From Cavenderia fasciculata (lineage: Eukaryota; Evosea; Eumycetozoa; Acytosteliales; Cavenderiaceae), in contig NW_004457713.1 of NCBI RefSeq assembly GCF_000203815.1, positions 263,358-327,357 on the forward strand: 64,000 nt of DNA. The letters run 5' to 3'. The translations under genes were made by a program, and so were the position numbers. This document shows positions 21,848 through 33,161 of this stretch, piece after piece. Below the pieces are notes generated by a model that was given only the letters and a program-made list of their open reading frames with translations, was not told the origin of the DNA and made no database searches. Within the stretch, counting starts at the first letter, position 1. Each line of letters starts with the position of its first letter.

Positions 21848-21933
21848 GAACTTCTCAAGCTGAAAGATTAGAAAAGAGAGAGTTGGTGATTGGGGGAACT
21901 CTATCTTTTCTAATCTTTCAACTTGAGAAGTTC
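21848..21933. repeat. Long hairpin, 37-bp arms
   Basis: The left arm is 21848-21884 and the right arm 21897-21933, with a 12-nt spacer. The arms are reverse complements with only two mismatches (C/T and G/T type). The right arm is also the last codons of the minus-strand gene at 21910-22520. The left arm is therefore an inverted copy of that gene's 3' end. A transcript would fold into a stable stem. Confidence 0.9.
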
Positions 21934-22520
21934 TCGTAATTGTTTACATAGTACCTTGTTTAAATCATTCAAAGTAACTCTACGTCTACCAAAAGACTTT
22001 ACACTCGAGGATTTCAATTCATCAACAACTGGTACAACTTTACCTCCATCCCAAGACCTGTAATATCAGTCTTGTGCCATTTCACATCAACTACTGTCTC
22101 ATTGATTACACGGGCGAGGGATGATGTGATGATCTTATTTCCATAAATGAATAATAATTTGATAATGAACTTACTGATCGTGTATTCACCTACTTGGATG
22201 TGGTTGAATATGTCTTCTTGGTTGATGCTGTTAGTCGTATTGTTGAGGCTGTTGAAGTATCTGAGAACTACACCTTCATTTAGAGTATCCTTGGGGTTTG
22301 GATGAGTACTGTGCTGTTGGTAAGTCAATTGATCGGTGTTGATCTCTAAGTATGCTGGTGGCTGACGAGTGGTGTATCGGTGGGTTGTTCCAACACCCCT
22401 ACACCAGTATCTACGATCATCTGTGATGCGATCGATTGTGTTCTTCCTTTTCCTTGCACTCCATCCAATTCTTTCATTCATCTCTATCAACATTGCTTCC
22501 CTTTGTTGTGCTCGATCCAT
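21910..22520 (-). CDS. Hypothetical protein, frame change near the 3' end
   Basis: The main frame (22520-22014) starts MDRAQQREAMLIEMNERIGW and has 168 codons. An overlapping frame takes over near 22045 with SWDGGKVVPVVDELKSS and continues through VTLNDLNKVLCKQLRELLK to a TAG at 21910-21912. This looks like the true C-terminus. Either a short intron (donor GTAAGTTC near 22173, possible acceptor before 22054) or a frameshift joins the two. I do not recognise the family and see no catalytic motif. The composition, with normal codon variety and few homopolymers, argues for a real gene or a recent relic. Confidence 0.4.
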
Positions 22521-22613
22521 CTCTCCTGAATATTTTTTTTTTTTTTGATGGTGTTGTTCGATTATATTTTTATAATTGATATTATTAATAATATCAAAAT
22601 TTAAATAATATTA

Positions 22614-24302
22614 ATGTTATTAATGATAACGACGAGTACATTTGAAACCATTTTAAGAAACAAGTACCTGTTTTCACAAGTAAAGTATTGGATTAGAAGA
22701 TTAGAAGAAGAAGATCATGATAAAAGAACAGACTTGCCAAGAATCTATCACTACGATCATTGGAGTAGAGTAAGCGATATGCTAAGAAATGGTCATGTTG
22801 GTTTGCTGATGGACAAGCTCAAAAGAAACATCAATGTTTCATTTTCAAATGATACTGTAGAACTGATATGTTTAAAAGTTAAAGACTTGGTCAACTTTAA
22901 GATATTGTATACACACTCTATCAAAGATCATTCATTGGAGAGAATCTGGTTGGTTGTGCGTGTCGTGCTGGCAACCCAGAGATTGTAAAGATACTATTGG
23001 AACAAGAGTATCCTACGCCACTCCCAACTGGTGCATGCTTCCAACAAGCCATGTCAAAAGGGAGATACGAGGTACTGACATTGCTGTTGGCAAGAGGATT
23101 AAAGTATAATAAACGATATGATACTTCTCGATTTGGTACTTTTAAATTCATCGAATCATTGGATTGGTTAAGTAAAGGAGATAAAGATAAAGATAAATCA
23201 AGCATGTCCATGGTTGGACACCGATTAAGAAAAGAAGTAACCGAAAAGATAGCGTTGGTCCAAAAGTTTAAAGAAGCATTCCCACATGTCGATGTTGGCT
23301 CGGAACAATGCAAGAAATTGTTAAATGAATTGATTCTTGTTCCGTGGACAATCGGAGGCAAACGATTGACACTTCATCTACCTGGGATCGGAGCGGCTGC
23401 ACTCTGTCCATTTCTCGACAGGGAGGTTAGGATTCCTCCATCGACAGTTCTCAGAAACGTGTCTTTACACGATGCTCGAGGTGTGATAGATTATTTCAAA
23501 AATAGTCAACCATTTTTGATGCTAAAAGGAAATGGTTTATTATATATTATCGAGACAAGATCGAGAGGCCTTGCCAATACTCAAAATCGTTTTGGATCTT
23601 GGTTTCAAACCCTTTCCTAACATTCGAGATTATAGTGGTATACGAAAGGATTGTTATGAATACATGACACAAGTAGTTGTAGGATTTAAAGAAATGTTAG
23701 GAAAAGGCGAAGATAGAAAACAAGAACAACTACAAAATTTAATAGCAAGAACGTCATCACTTGACTTGTATAACCAACACTGCACCAACTCTGATATTAG
23801 GCGAGACATACAACAAAGAGCCATGGTTCATGGAACACTAGATTTTCTCAAACTCATTCACAAGAAACATCCCGAGTGGGTATGGAAGGATCAATATGCC
23901 TATTCAAGTGCTATGGATAGTGGGAGAACTGATATTCTAGACTATGTCATTGATTTAATTGTTTCAGATGGTCCACATACCTTTGAAGAAACATTTGAAT
24001 CAGTTGTAGGGTTTACCGAATCACTCACAAATTTGGGACACGTCGGACAACTGTCTCACCTTGTCAAACGATACCCTACATTTATCAAAACTCGGTTACT
24101 CCAACACCCATCATCAAAGTCACTCTTGAGAAGTCTCATATTTAACAAAAACTTCCCAATGCTAATGTACATACTCTCCGACATTGGATGTAACATATCA
24201 AGGCACCAAGTGCAACGACATATGGATGCTAATTTATGTTTTATCGACAAGGAATATTTATTGGTCATATATGATCAATCAATAAAATATATGAAAAAAT
24301 AA
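22614..24302 (+). pseudogene. Dictyostelid ankyrin-repeat family gene with two frameshifts
   Basis: The start TFETILRNKYLFSQVKYW is the usual opening of the very large dictyostelid ankyrin-like family. Downstream are helix pairs such as ACRAGNPEIVKILLEQEY and TLDFLKLIHKKHPEWVW. The coding frame changes twice: near 22935, where the first frame ends but NLVGCACRAGNPEIVKILL continues in another, and near 23545, where DREALPILKIVLDLGFKPF continues in a third. Each frame by itself is long and free of stops, so the damage is recent. The homologous gene at 56664 has the same general design. Function is unknown; ankyrin proteins bind other proteins. Confidence 0.65.
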
Positions 24303-24349
24303 ACCAACAAATATAATAATAATAAATAATAATAATATAATCTACTATT

Positions 24350-24560
24350 GTTGTATTAATGAGATTCTGGCCATGTTGGATGAGTAATGGGTCTCTCATG
24401 GGAGGACTTTCAAAAAAGTATGGATGTTGTAAAGCTTCTGATGCACTTATTCTCTTTTCCATCAATCTGGATCATATGTCAATAATCTTGATAATAAATC
24501 ATATGCATTATCTGTAATATGTGGGAACCTTGATTTTAAATTATTATACCTAAATAGAAA
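24350..24560 (-). pseudogene. C-terminal fragment of a CDK-type protein kinase
   Basis: Minus-strand frames read NNLKSRFPHITDNAYDLLS, then LLTYDP, then in another frame KRISASEALQHPYFFESPP. This is the end of the kinase C-lobe of the CDK10/CDK11 group, whose members end in a D-x-x-L-L-x-x-L-L-x-Y-x-P ... R-I-S-A-x-x-A-L-x-H-x-Y-F pattern. A frame change and stop lie between the two pieces. No N-lobe, glycine loop or catalytic HRD/DFG part is present anywhere near. It is an isolated fragment, either the 3' end of a deleted gene or a small duplication. Confidence 0.6.
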
Positions 24561-24605
24561 TTAATTAATTAATGATTGCTTTTAGATTAATAATAATGTT
24601 TAACC

Positions 24606-26685
24606 GTGGAGAAAATACCTTTTCTTGACTATTTTAGAAGAGGACAGGGTGTTTTTAAAAACAAACGAACAGAAAAATTAAAAAAATTGCAAAATTTTCG
24701 TGATAAATATTCATTCATATATTTCAAACTTTTTACTTTTCTTCTTGTCATCCTTTTTAGTGATAGTTTAAAACAGGTAAGTTATCTTTCTCATTAATTT
24801 TTAGAATAGAAGGAATACTGATATAAAGATTAATCTTTAGATTTAAATTTATGACGTCACCTGTAAAGATAGTTTCGAGGACATCCTCAACATCTACTTT
24901 TCGTTATGGAGGACGCTTATGGGGTTCCCCAATTCAAGAAGGTTTCAACATATGGGTTTCTCCTATATCTCCTTTGAAAAAGATGTTGGAATTCTCACAT
25001 TTCTCGTTCCAGAATATCGATGGCTTGATCGAACATATCAAGAAAGTACCCAGTGGTAATCAAGTAGCTGTCATGGGTATTGGTTTGCTCCCTTCTCAAC
25101 CCAGTGCAGCTCTTTGTAGAGCATTATCTTCATTGGGTGCCGCAAAGATATCTATGGTTGGAACAACCAATCCAAACTATTGTTTGGTTGGATACAAAGG
25201 TTTATCTCCAGGGATGGCCAGCGAAACATACGGAAACTCTGCCATCAATGAAGTTTGGGCAGAGGGTGAAATGAGGTCTATTGGTAAAACTTCAAGTAAG
25301 ATTATCATGACTTCATTTAATTCAACAACTGGGACACCGAATATATTTTTTAGATACGCTTTAGCAAACAGGGGCCTTCCAAGTCTTGCCAATGGAATTA
25401 ATGTTCTCGTATTCATTCAGAAGCGAAATCTATCAATTAGATATCCACCCCAGGTGTACAACTTTCCAACCAATCTCTACTCCAATTCCTCAGAATCTCT
25501 ATCAAGATTCATCGATTCACTTGCCGACCATACTTTAGTCATGGTGTCCGCTCAAGGACTCAATTTGGCCAAGACAAACTTGCAACAAAACGCCATCTCA
25601 AGCCTCAGAAAGATTGGAAGCAAATTCATTTCTCAATACTCTTCCATTTCCTCAAACGATTGTTGGTTTATGATCAAAAGAATAGGCTCTGATTCTATTT
25701 TCACTGAAATGACCTACAATCATAATTCACCAGCAACATCATCTTTTATTCAAATCGAACAGATTGACCACGGTGATACCTATCAAGTTGCAGACGACAT
25801 CAATATCTCTATTATGTCATCAAACCAAAGTAACTTGCCTGTTGGAATGGAGTCATTATTTTACATTTATGTTGGTGGTATATCAATAACTCTGGAAGGT
25901 CCATTGGTCAATGGTTTTGTGATGTGTGCTATCAGTGAAATCGATGGACACATTTACTTTATCAAAAACTATAATATTACTACCACTGATGGATCACAAG
26001 ACATGGTTAATGATATTGTTGATAAAATATCAGTTGGATCTTTGGTAGTTGTGTGTTCAGTACTCAACTCTGCTGGACCAAACATCACAATGTCGTCAGA
26101 TCTATTGACCTCTCTCGAAAGCATTGGATCAGAATTTGCATATGATATCACATCATCAAGCTCATATGCTATAATAGGAAGAAAAGGGGCTGCCGTTGGA
26201 ACCGTCTCCGAGCTGATATCCAACACTGGACCAGTCACTCTTTTTTCCAACTTTCAAAAAAGCTTAAAGCCAATCAAGCCGATTCAGTACTCCAGTTGGT
26301 GACCAACTCCAATATGCCTACACAACCTCACCAGTATTGGGTTCAATGTGGAGTCGAAGAACCGTGGCTTGGAAAATATTGCCTTCTTCAAGTCCAATTG
26401 CAGGGGTTCCCCTCTACCAATTCACAAACTTGGAATGGTCAAAATGATACCCCGTTGCTCTACTTTTTGTCTGTAAATCCCAATATTGGCGATGGTTGGA
26501 CAAATACTGGGTCAATCGGAAAAGTATTCTCCTCACCTATCTCTAATGGGCTACCTATCCGACAATTCCGTTCTACATCTGCTGTTTTTTCAAATGTCAC
26601 AATGTATGCTTTTGAAAGTAACACTCTCGTTGATCCAAACCAATCATGGAGAGACAACGGGGTTGTCTTTTTCTCACCACAATGA
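24606..26685 (+). pseudogene. ILEI/FAM3-like multi-domain protein with C-terminal DUF5648-like repeats
   Basis: A leader frame (24606-24776) ends in a hydrophobic helix, IYFKLFTFLLVILFSDSL, a likely membrane anchor, then a GTAAGT donor. The long frame 24851-26302 holds three ILEI/PANDER-type domains of about 140 residues each: GNQVAVMGIGLLP...LGAAKISMVG, HTLVMVSAQG...IGSKFISQY and GSLVVVCSV...IGSEFAYDI. Each has the pattern V-V-x-x...L-x-x-L-G-S...G-x-K-G. After 26270 the frame changes to FSTPVGDQLQYAYTTSPV and changes again to WNGQNDTPLLYFLSV. This region resembles DUF5648 repeats (P-x-Y-x-F ... DH-x-Y-T-T). The leader exon is also out of frame with the main one. I judge it a disabled secreted or membrane-anchored protein. 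Only the long frame could make a product. Confidence 0.55.
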
Positions 26686-26691
26686 CAGTGA

Positions 26692-26822
26692 AGATGGTGA
26701 TGACGATCCCTATCAAGTTGCAGAAGACATTAATATCTCTATTATGTCATCAAACCAAAAGTAACTAGCCTGATGGAATGACTCAGTCATTATTTTACAT
26801 TTATGTTGGTGGTGTATCAATA
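26692..26822 (+). repeat. Partial duplicate of an ILEI-gene segment
   Basis: This DNA repeats 25768-25893 with few changes, including TATCAAGTTGCAGA, TCTATTATGTCATCAAACCA and ATTTATGTTGGTGG. It lies just behind the C-terminal repeats of the same gene, about 920 bp from its source. It looks like the remainder of a tandem copy that has otherwise been lost. Confidence 0.8.
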
Positions 26823-27024
26823 GTTCCATTTTACTAATCTTGTTTTTGTAATAGGCTTTACGGACCGTGGTGCGTCCTGTGTTTAGACTAAGGCGAATTG
26901 ATGCATTAAAAAATAATACTTTTGATCCTAAATAAATATCGCATTGTGGAGGAAATAAAACTCAATATTATTTTGATATATTGCGTATATATTTTTAGTT
27001 ATATCTATTTGTTTATTTATAATT
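26823..27024. other. Short spacer with no recognisable gene
   Basis: This AT-rich DNA separates the ILEI-like gene from the dynein relic. I see nothing coding in it. Confidence 0.4.
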
Positions 27025-30000
27025 TTAGAAATCAGGTTTCCATGAACTAATTGAAACACTACGTTGATACCATGATTGTTTGGTAGTTGTTTGTAAGAAT
27101 TGGAGGTCGAGTGAGAAGAGTAATTCAGTACGGGTATCATTGAGATAGACAGGGACGGTGAGCTTGGTTGCTGGCGAGGCAAAGATTGGATCATCCTTAT
27201 CGCGCCATGAGAGTGTTGTGGTTGCAATTGGTGGAGAGATCCTTTGTTGGGGTGAGGATCGAGTTGTTCCAGGTGGCACCTTCGAGTGAAAGACCCTTGA
27301 CAGTGAAACCATCGCTGGCCTTTGTTTCACCGAGACCATCGACATGGAGTCTAAGGTCAAACCAAGTGACCATCCGTTGAGTTGAGCAGATGATTGTCTA
27401 GTGGCGGTAATGTAGGGTTCAGGGTTCAAAAGACCGGCCAACCAAACTTGAATGTTTATAAATTCAGTGGCTTCAGAGATGTCGGTCAATTATTGCATTC
27501 TCTTGAAAAAGTCTACAATCCAAATGGTCAAGGAAACAGACTCTGGACATGAATACCACTTCCATTCCTTTGGTACCATACCCTTGGTAATGCTACCAGT
27601 CAATGAACGGAGATAATTTGTTTGCTTGATGGTACCAGCCAACAATTCATTGATACTATTCAAATCGGTTGTAATCTTTTTGATCAATTTAGTAACAATA
27701 GTAATCTCTCTTTCAAAACATCTAAATAATGGATCCTTAATATTTTGTGCTGTTCTCTTTGGTTGTTTCATTGGCTAAAAATATATAATTAATTAATAAA
27801 TGAACGAATAAATATTCCTTTTTTTTTTTTTTTTACTTACCTTTGGAATAGTCTTTATCCAATCATTAATAAGATTCTTAAGTTTAAGTTTAGATTTATC
27901 TTCTTGTTGTTCTTTGCCAGATTCGGAAGATGAGGATGGTTCGATGGCATCTTCTTCAGAGAGTTGCATCTTTTGAAGATCATTGACAACCTTTTTAGCC
28001 TTGTTGGTGAGAAGGAGGGACTCGGCATTATCAGAGACCCAACCAGATTGGAGTGGATACATCTGGCAAGTTGTCAATCCATTGGACAAAGTTGGCACGG
28101 TTGGTGCCGTCTGGGACGGTGAGACCAATCGATTGAATCAATGGGAAGTCGGCATTGAAAGCGGCGGGGGTAAAGAGTTGCTCGAGGAACGAGTTGAGCA
28201 GACGCATATCAAATTCATTGTCGACACGACCACCATAGATGGTTTGACCGAGAATGGTGCGGACGGCAACCCAAGGGATCTTGTCTGGATCGATATTGGA
28301 ACGACCCTTGGAGTAGAGATCGATCCAATAGTCGATAGAGTCGATGGCACCACGGAGATCGGCGTCATTGTACTCAAAAACATCCATTTGGCTCCACAAT
28401 GGTTGGTTAAATTGGAAAAGAAGTTGCACTCGCTCACTCCACACCCCAACTTTGAGGAGTACCCACGAACCGCTCTTGGAAGCGTCGTAGATGGACTTTT
28501 CGGCCGATTGGAATCCTTCGGGTGAACCAATAGCCCAGCTCTTGTATGGTTTTCTTAACTCGGCGGCAAGATCGTCAACGACCGAGGATGCGTCGTAACC
28601 TGGGACAGAGCAGAGCAAGAGAGGAGACATTGCCTTGGACTCCTTCTCGATGACCTTGACCATGTCAGACGCTCTTTAATGGCCTCACTGTGCAAATCGG
28701 TGATGATGGCGTTACCCTTGAGCAGACCCTTGAGTGTGAGCTGTGCGTGGTCAAATGCAGAGTATTGACGGATACGATTGGGCAAGTTCTTGAGCTTAGT
28801 GAGTGTGTCTTCGAGTGACTTTCTCACCTTACGTGGAACGACGGCCGACCAGGCAGTCTCACGAAGTGTGTCAATCTCGAGCCAGGTGACAGCGAGTTCG
28901 GACCACACAGCTTTGAGGTCTTGCATCTCTTCCTCGACCGGTTGGAGACGCTCTTCATCGGATGAGCCGCCGGTCTGGTCGACTTGGTCGAGTGCCTGCT
29001 TGGCCTTTTGTAAACGGGTATTTTCGTCCCTGAGACGAATCATACGGCTCTCAAAGACGCGGATTGTGTCGAGTGCTTGAGCATGCTTGATCGAACCAGC
29101 CAATGGCTTGTTGTTGGACCAGTCTTCGGCAAACTCGCGGATACGATCCGAAATGGACTTGCTCTTGGATGCATTCTTACGGTTGAGAATGTCGTTAAAG
29201 GCAGACCACTCTGCTTCCACCATGTCGCAATCGAGCCAATCATTGGGGAACTGAAATCGTTGACGTTGGAGCAAATCTTGACCGGAACGGTAATACTTGA
29301 GGTCAGCTTCCCATCCAATCAAACGACGCTTCATCTCTTGGATCTGGATGATAAATGACACTGCCTCCTCGGTCGATACAGACTCTACAGACAACTTTTC
29401 AAGTTCTGTACGACTGGCAGCAATCGTGTCGTAAAAGGCACGCATCTTTTCGGCCAACTTTTGACCAAAGTGCGAGAGAATGTCCTTGTGCCAAAAGTCG
29501 TACTTGTTGTTGACAGATGCCTGTACTTGGGCATAGTCGATGATCAATGGGCCAAAAGCCTTGTCGGTATCACTATTGTCAAAGGTGGTACGTGACTTTT
29601 TGATCTGACCAAGGAGGTTTTGCCAGCGACTGAGGTCGTCACCGAGCTTGTTGTACACGTACGATGACTCCATGTCCCAGAGTGCCTGGTATTGCAACCA
29701 GATCTGAACGTAGCGGTGCACCTCGTCCAACTTGGATTGAATGGTTGCATAGGCCTTGTCGAGTGTTTCGCGTGGCAACTTGGCCAACATATCTCGGAAT
29801 GTCTTTTTGGACTTATTTTCGAGCTCGCGGTGGGTAATACCCTCGTGGTAACGCGATGCTTGGATACGTGGAAGATCACACAATGTTGAGCCATTGGTGC
29901 AACTGTTGGATCCAGCTGACACGTGCAAACTCGAGGGATGGGTCGAGCGAAAGCACTTGGTTGCGAATGACCTCGTGGATCGATGTCTCGAGCCTTGGCT

Positions 30001-30758
30001 TGATGATTGAGATGACGACAGAGTCGGATGTACCGTCTTGCTTGTCCTCTGAGGCGCTCTTGTCTCCACTAGCTGCCTTGTTTTGACGGACACGTGAAGC
30101 ATATTGAAGACGTGATGACGAGGTGGTCGATCCAGTCTTGTCGGTTTGTTGTTCTTCACGACCTTCAGAGTCTTGGTTTCCGTGTGCCACTCAACATTAC
30201 AATTATACAATGACAATTCTAATTCTGCAATCTTTTGATTGACTGCTCCGATTCCTAAAAAAAAAGAAAACAAAACAAAATGTGGTTAGCTACTATAGTA
30301 TCCTTGATTCTTTTTCATTTTGAGACATACCTAATTTAACATCCTTTTCAACTGTATTTGTATTCTTTTGAGTTTGAGATTTCAAAGCAAATGAACGAAT
30401 GAATGGAGCGACAGAGTTGTGAATGAAATTGTGAAGAGTATCAAATGGAGCACCTTCACCAAGATTGATTACTTGGAGTTGTGATGATACTGGTTTAATG
30501 CTATCAATAATTGATTCTGGTACTCTCTTTACAATGGTCAATGAATTGACTCTTTCACCTTCAAATTTTACTTGATTTCAAATGTAAAGTATTCTAAATA
30601 ATAAATGTATAGGATATATAGATTAATTAAGCAATGGTTAATAACCTCATAGATCATATGATATTATGGATTTTCAAACCTTTTAATGGAGTTGATGGTC
30701 ATTCACTACAATGGGTGCAAGTGTTGGTGATGGAGGATCGCTATTTGATTGACCCTCC
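27025..30758 (-). pseudogene. Cytoplasmic dynein heavy chain relic (tail/linker joined to C-terminus, motor missing)
   Basis: Minus-strand pieces match a dynein heavy chain in order. First comes a possible N-terminus at 30758. Tail pieces follow: TIVKRVPESIIDSIKPVSSQ at 30541, and DSVVISIIKPRLETSIHEV near 30030. Then come the long stem and linker (29880-28690, ending LTLKGLLKGNAIITDLHSEA). The frame then jumps straight to SPLLLCSVPGYDASSVVDDL (28630), AIGSPEGFQSAEKSIYDA, RSNIDPDKIPWVAVRTILGQ and the C-terminal barrel (27489-27025). The whole AAA+ ring, from AAA1 to most of AAA6, is absent, along with tail segments. No Walker A GPAGTGKT exists in the window. There are also several frame changes, a nonsense codon near 27485 and a small inversion. 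Full-length dynein heavy chain is about 4,700 residues. A working gene must lie elsewhere. Confidence 0.85.
28371..28461. other. Micro-inversion inside the dynein relic
   Basis: On the minus strand the relic reads SGSWVLLK, then nonsense, then FEYNDADLRGAIDSIDYW. On the plus strand the intervening piece reads LKNIHLAPQWLVKLEKKLH, which is the dynein sequence expected right after SGSWVLLK. About 72 bp have thus been flipped in place. The flipped piece is bounded by the short inverted repeats TACTCAAA (28371-28378) and TTTGAGGAGTA (28451-28461). About 150 residues that should follow the segment are also gone. Confidence 0.85.
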
Positions 30759-31177
30759 ATTGTTTGTCTAATATCTATCGATCTCTTTTATTACTATACA
30801 GATGATTGATGATGATGACGATGATATTAACAATACACAACTAAACTATCTTCTTTTTATATAAATACAACAATGGAATATGATAGATAGGAGTGTAAGT
30901 GTTCAATAATTACAATGATGAAGATTTTTGTTGATCATCACACTTTTTGAGTGCATAAGGTTTTTTCTTTTTTATTTTTCAGCCACCCCTACTTTGATGA
31001 TCATCATAAAAAAATTTTAGTCAAGTTGTACATCTAATTAATAGTAGTAGTAGAGAAGAAGAAGAAGAAACAAAGTCCAACCAAAAGAAAAATACCAAAT
31101 CCTCATCTACAAAGAAAGCACCACCTCCAAAATCTAAACCATCTGTTAAAAGAGCACCAGCGAAAAAGAATAACAAA
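30759..31177. other. Spacer upstream of the giant zinc-GTPase gene
   Basis: The frame of the following gene stays open upstream to about 31048 (NSSSREEEEETKSNQKK and APPPKSKPSVKRAPAKK), so the true start may lie before 31178 or in an upstream exon. Possible acceptor sites are TTTTTCAG at 30980 and TTTTAG at 31020. No start codon is evident in this extension. Confidence 0.45.
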
Positions 31178-33130
31178 ATGGATATTAGTGATGACGATGA
31201 AGAGGATGAAGATTCATCCCAAGATGATAATTCAAGTAGTGAAGAAGACTCGGATTCAGACTCATGTATTGCATATTTAATGATCAGCAGAGATAATAGT
31301 TATACTTGCCAATCCAACAAGTGTGCTGATCAATCTCAGATTTATTGCGAGGACTGCGAGAAGTGTTTGTGCAAAAGACATGACTCATTATTCCACCAAG
31401 ATGACGACGATGATGAAGAGGAGGAGCACATCACCATAGACATTAATGACTATATCGTTGCAAAACAATCCCTATCAGATCCACCCTATCAAAAAATCAT
31501 TGACAATGATGAAAAGCAAAGAAGAATGATATCAATCAACAGCAACAACAACGATTTAGAAGTTGGTAATCAGCTTGCTCAAAACGATGCAACACAATTT
31601 GTTGTAAGTGTAGTTGGACCTCCATCGGCTGGAAAAAGCACCGTCATCAAACAATTGCTTTGTCTAGACAATCCCGACACAGAGTTCACTCCACGTATCA
31701 ACAACCCTATCAAATCAATCACTACAACTGCTGATTTGAATGGATTCGAATCAATGATTGGAGGTGTTCCGGTCCTGCTTGTCGATACCGAGAGTAGTGG
31801 TGACCATTTACCTTGGACCGTTGGTGATAATAATGATAGTACCAAAAAAGACAATGTCAAGGATAGAAAATCGCTGGTCCACACCAAACATCCCCAGATT
31901 GTGTATCATACAAGCAACGTCGTTGTATTTGTCGTTGATCATCCAAGAAGAGAGTTGGTATCGGTTCTCCGTCTCATTCAATCATACACTCTTGTAGCTC
32001 TTCAATCCCAACCTCTGACATCAAGAAAGCCATACCTCATCGTGGTATTCAACAGACAAACCCCATATCAAGGTGGAGGAAGGAAATGGTACGAAAACGA
32101 TCCCACTCTTTCTGGGCTGTTTGAAAAAGAGACATACCAGACAACCAAAGGAAAATCTGCTCCTGAAAGTTGTGCATTGGTACAACCGGCCGTACAAAAA
32201 CAGGAAGAGATAGTCGTACAAAAAGAACACAAAGAGATAGACATACAAAAAAACGCTCTTGAAAGTTGTACATTGGGACGTCAAGCCGAAAAAAAAATAT
32301 TTACACAACAAAGAGATATAGAAAATGAATCAAATTTAATTTTAGATTCAATCAATTTATGGTACCAATCGCCAAAGGTCATTGTAATTCCCTCATTTGC
32401 ATCGTCAAACCTTGGATTTATTGACCAATCCAAATTACTTTTACAAGAAATATCTTCAATCTGCTGTAAAACCGAGGCCACACAGGTAGATCCCTTTTTT
32501 GAATCAACTTATAAATCATCTCTAGATTTATTCAATATTAAAAGGTATTTTAAATCATACCAAGTCAAGTATACAGAGTATCATTTTTAACTCTTTTTTC
32601 TTTTTTTCTTTTTTAAATATAGAAACCTTTATTGTTCTTTTGATAAATGCAACAAAATATCAATCAAATATTGTGAAACCCGTATCAAGTTTTATTGTAA
32701 CGATCATTATCCGAAAGACACTCACAAGTACTACCTAATCAGTATCGAAGAATATAAACAAAACCTTCAAAAGGAAAGAATATTGTTATCATTTAACAAT
32801 CAAACAAATAACATCGAGTTTGGTTCGATGTGGTCTACCTTGTCATTGGCCAACACCAAAGGTCAAGATTACTACCTTGTTGGATTTATTGGTCAGGATG
32901 TTGGTAACTATACCGATGACCCCATTTCCTCAGTCTGTCAAAATACCATTAATTGCTATGTAGAATATCCCAACACTGTCAACAACAACAAAATCATCAT
33001 GGTTGGATACAATCAAAACGATTCATCCTCTCTTGAAGTGATTTCACTCATTTGTGATGTCATTGTTGTTTTTATTCATCCAGGTCAAAACTTGAAAGAA
33101 GAAATTCAAAAGATATCAACAAACTTTTCT

Positions 33131-33161
<31 letters not shown>

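Noticed and set aside
27983-28525. Plus-strand 180-codon open frame in the dynein relic, first taken as a separate gene
   Set aside because: Only NIHLAPQWLVKLEKKLH is protein-like, and this is explained by the micro-inversion. The rest is the antisense of dynein sequence.
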